From the NCBI GenBank assembly GCA_937988885.1, contig CALKHR010000197.1, positions 6,880 through 70,879 on the forward strand: 64,000 nucleotides of DNA. The letters run 5' to 3'. Positions 62,820-64,000 of this stretch are shown piece by piece. This stretch comes from an uncultured Roseiflexaceae bacterium. Its GTDB lineage: Bacteria > Chloroflexota > Chloroflexia > Chloroflexales > Roseiflexaceae. Position 1 is the first letter of the stretch; each line of letters begins with the position of its first letter. The position numbers and the translations under genes are program-made. The notes beneath the pieces are model-generated. The model did not search any database and was not told the origin of the DNA. It worked only from the letters and a program-made list of their open reading frames with translations.

Positions 62820-64000
62820 TTGAGCGCAGAACGCTTGCAAAAGGTGTTGGCAAATGCCGGATTCGCTTCGCGGCGCGAATGTGAAGAGATGATCACTGCT
62901 GGTCGCGTTTCGGTAAACGGCAAGGTCATGCGCATCTTAGGCGCGCGTGTCGATCCGTTGCAGGACGATATTACGGTGGATGGGCAGCCCGTTGGCCGTC
63001 CAAGTCCACGCACCTACGTGCTATTGCACAAGCCTGCTGGCGTCATTTCGACCGCCGATGATCCCGAGGGCCGCCCCACCGTGGTCGGCATGGTGGATCT
63101 GCCAGTGCGGCTCTTTCCGGTTGGACGGCTCGATTACGAGAGCGAGGGTCTGATCCTGTTGACCGACGACGGCGAATTGGCTCAGCGCCTCACCCACCCG
63201 AGCTATCAGGTGGATAAAGAGTATTTGGCGTTGCTCGACCACGCACCCACACCCGATGCGCTGCGCGAATGGCGCAATGGCGTCGTGATCGACGGCAAGC
63301 CGACCGCGCCCGCCTGGGTCGAAGTGACCGAACGCGATGAGAACGGCGTTTGGGTGCGCGTGGTGCTGCACGAAGGCCGCAAACGGCAGATCCGCGTGGT
63401 GGCAGCCCAACTCGGCTACCAAGTGCTGCGGCTGATCCGTGTGCGCGAAGCGACCCTCACGCTCGGCGATTTGCCAGCTGGCGAGTGGCGTCACCTCACC
63501 GAGGCCGAAGTCGAAGCGCTTTGGGCGCACGTCGGTGGTCGCGGCTCGGCGCCGCCCCGCACCGAGGGCTACCCACTGAAGCCTGCTGCTCAGCCGACTG
63601 AGCGCCCTGCGCGCAGCGAACGGCCTCGCCGCGACGAACGGCCTGCTAGCGACCGCCAAGGCTTCCGGCCCGAGCGACGCGACGACCGCCAGGGTGATTG
63701 GCGCGATAACCGCCGAGATGAGCGCCAGGGCTTCCGGCCCGAGCGACGCGACGACCACCAGGGCGATTGGCGCGATAATCGGCGAGACGATCGGCGAGAT
63801 GATCGACAGGGCTTCCGGCCGGAGCGACGCGACGACCGCCAGGGCGATTGGCGCGACAACCGCCGAGATGAGCGCCAGGGCTTCCAGCCCGAGCGACGCG
63901 ACGATCGCCAAGGCTTCCGGCCAGAGCGACGCGATGATCGCCAGGGTGATTGGCGCGATAACCGCCGGGATGATCGGCGAGACGACCGTCAAGGCTTCCG
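62820..64000 (+). CDS. rluB: RluB/RsuA-type pseudouridine synthase with long repetitive tail, partial
   Basis: The frame from TTG 62820 is open to the window edge, giving 393 residues or more. Residues 2-60 form an S4 RNA-binding domain (ERLQKVLANAGFASRRECEE). The catalytic domain follows with the active-site Asp in GRLDYESEGLILLTDDGE near residue 105 and GRKRQIRVVAAQLGY near 190. It modifies a uridine of 23S rRNA (RluB group) or 16S rRNA. AAGGGGA lies before TTG 62820. From residue about 279 (63654) a tail of Arg/Asp/Gln-rich repeats (unit RQGFRPERRDDRQGDWRDNR) runs off the end. It could not be closed here, so the stop is unknown. Confidence 0.92.
   Translation, partial: MSAERLQKVLANAGFASRRECEEMITAGRVSVNGKVMRILGARVDPLQDDITVDGQPVGRPSPRTYVLLHKPAGVISTADDPEGRPTVVGMVDLPVRLFPVGRLDYESEGLILLTDDGELAQRLTHPSYQVDKEYLALLDHAPTPDALREWRNGVVIDGKPTAPAWVEVTERDENGVWVRVVLHEGRKRQIRVVAAQLGYQVLRLIRVREATLTLGDLPAGEWRHLTEAEVEALWAHVGGRGSAPPRTEGYPLKPAAQPTERPARSERPRRDERPASDRQGFRPERRDDRQGDWRDNRRDERQGFRPERRDDHQGDWRDNRRDDRRDDRQGFRPERRDDRQGDWRDNRRDERQGFQPERRDDRQGFRPERRDDRQGDWRDNRRDDRRDDRQGF

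Noticed and set aside
1..64000. CRISPR array, tRNA genes, insertion sequences or prophage
   Set aside because: No regularly spaced repeats, no tRNA-like T-loop with matching acceptor stem and no transposase or integrase frame were found on reading both strands.

Overview
The window reads as a chromosomal segment of a GC-rich bacterium of the phylum Chloroflexota, probably class Chloroflexia. This is an inference from gene content and not from any marker RNA. The support is a membrane-arm complex I operon with two nuoM genes in tandem, a MurT-type Mur ligase, an ECF sigma/DUF5667/membrane-protein operon, large secreted proteins with IPT repeats ending in a short PMIRR-like tail, many tail- or lipid-anchored von Willebrand proteins, and dispersed short palindromes between genes. 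No tRNA, rRNA, CRISPR array, transposase, prophage or replication origin was found.

Layout. 1-10.1 kb: the 3' part of a NADH-quinone oxidoreductase operon (an Ala/Pro-rich tail of an upstream gene, then nuoH, J, K, L, M, M, N), closed by a strong terminator. 10.1-13.7 kb: xpt, then on the other strand an ECF sigma factor, a DUF5667-type probable anti-sigma and a small membrane protein. 13.7-19.1 kb: a nucleotidyltransferase/phosphomannomutase-like fusion, a phasin-like protein, two duplicated tiny membrane proteins and an MFS transporter. 19.3-23.3 kb: a zinc metallopeptidase, then DUF2278, fructosamine kinase and low-molecular-weight phosphatase genes in one apparent operon (a possible protein-deglycation set), and a PLP-homeostasis protein. 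23.3-27.7 kb: a probable pseudokinase fused to a DnaJ-type zinc finger, and an amidase with a second, dead amidase domain. 27.9-33.2 kb: a GT9 glycosyltransferase, a sensor histidine kinase and a lone molybdopterin subunit of the xanthine dehydrogenase family. 33.7-38.5 kb: two von Willebrand lipoproteins flanking a MurT without its GatD partner. 38.5-47.5 kb: a candidate structured RNA, a second ECF sigma factor, a Nudix hydrolase, a hybrid kinase with a receiver protein, a 56-residue gene, and two overlapping SPFH-domain genes. 48-53.7 kb: a 1536-residue secreted multidomain protein and a small lipoprotein. 53.8-58.3 kb: an XRE/NB-ARC/TPR regulator with three 12-nt-spaced CGATAC boxes upstream, and a TPR/zinc-ribbon membrane protein interrupted by an in-frame amber codon. 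58.4-64 kb: two divergent GT39-like membrane glycosyltransferases and the start of an RluB-type pseudouridine synthase with a long Arg/Asp-rich repetitive tail that runs off the window.

Themes. Several proteins carry an extra domain that keeps its fold but has lost its catalytic residues (kinase, amidase, phosphomannomutase), which suggests repeated re-use of enzymes as binding or scaffold modules. The non-coding stretches hold a network of short dispersed repeats and hairpins (25.6-25.8, 44.4, 47.5-47.8, 56.7-56.9 kb). The best candidates for undescribed biology are the pseudokinase/zinc-finger protein, the iteron-controlled NB-ARC regulator, the structured RNA near 38.7 kb and the small genes at 17.1-17.5 and 43.6 kb.
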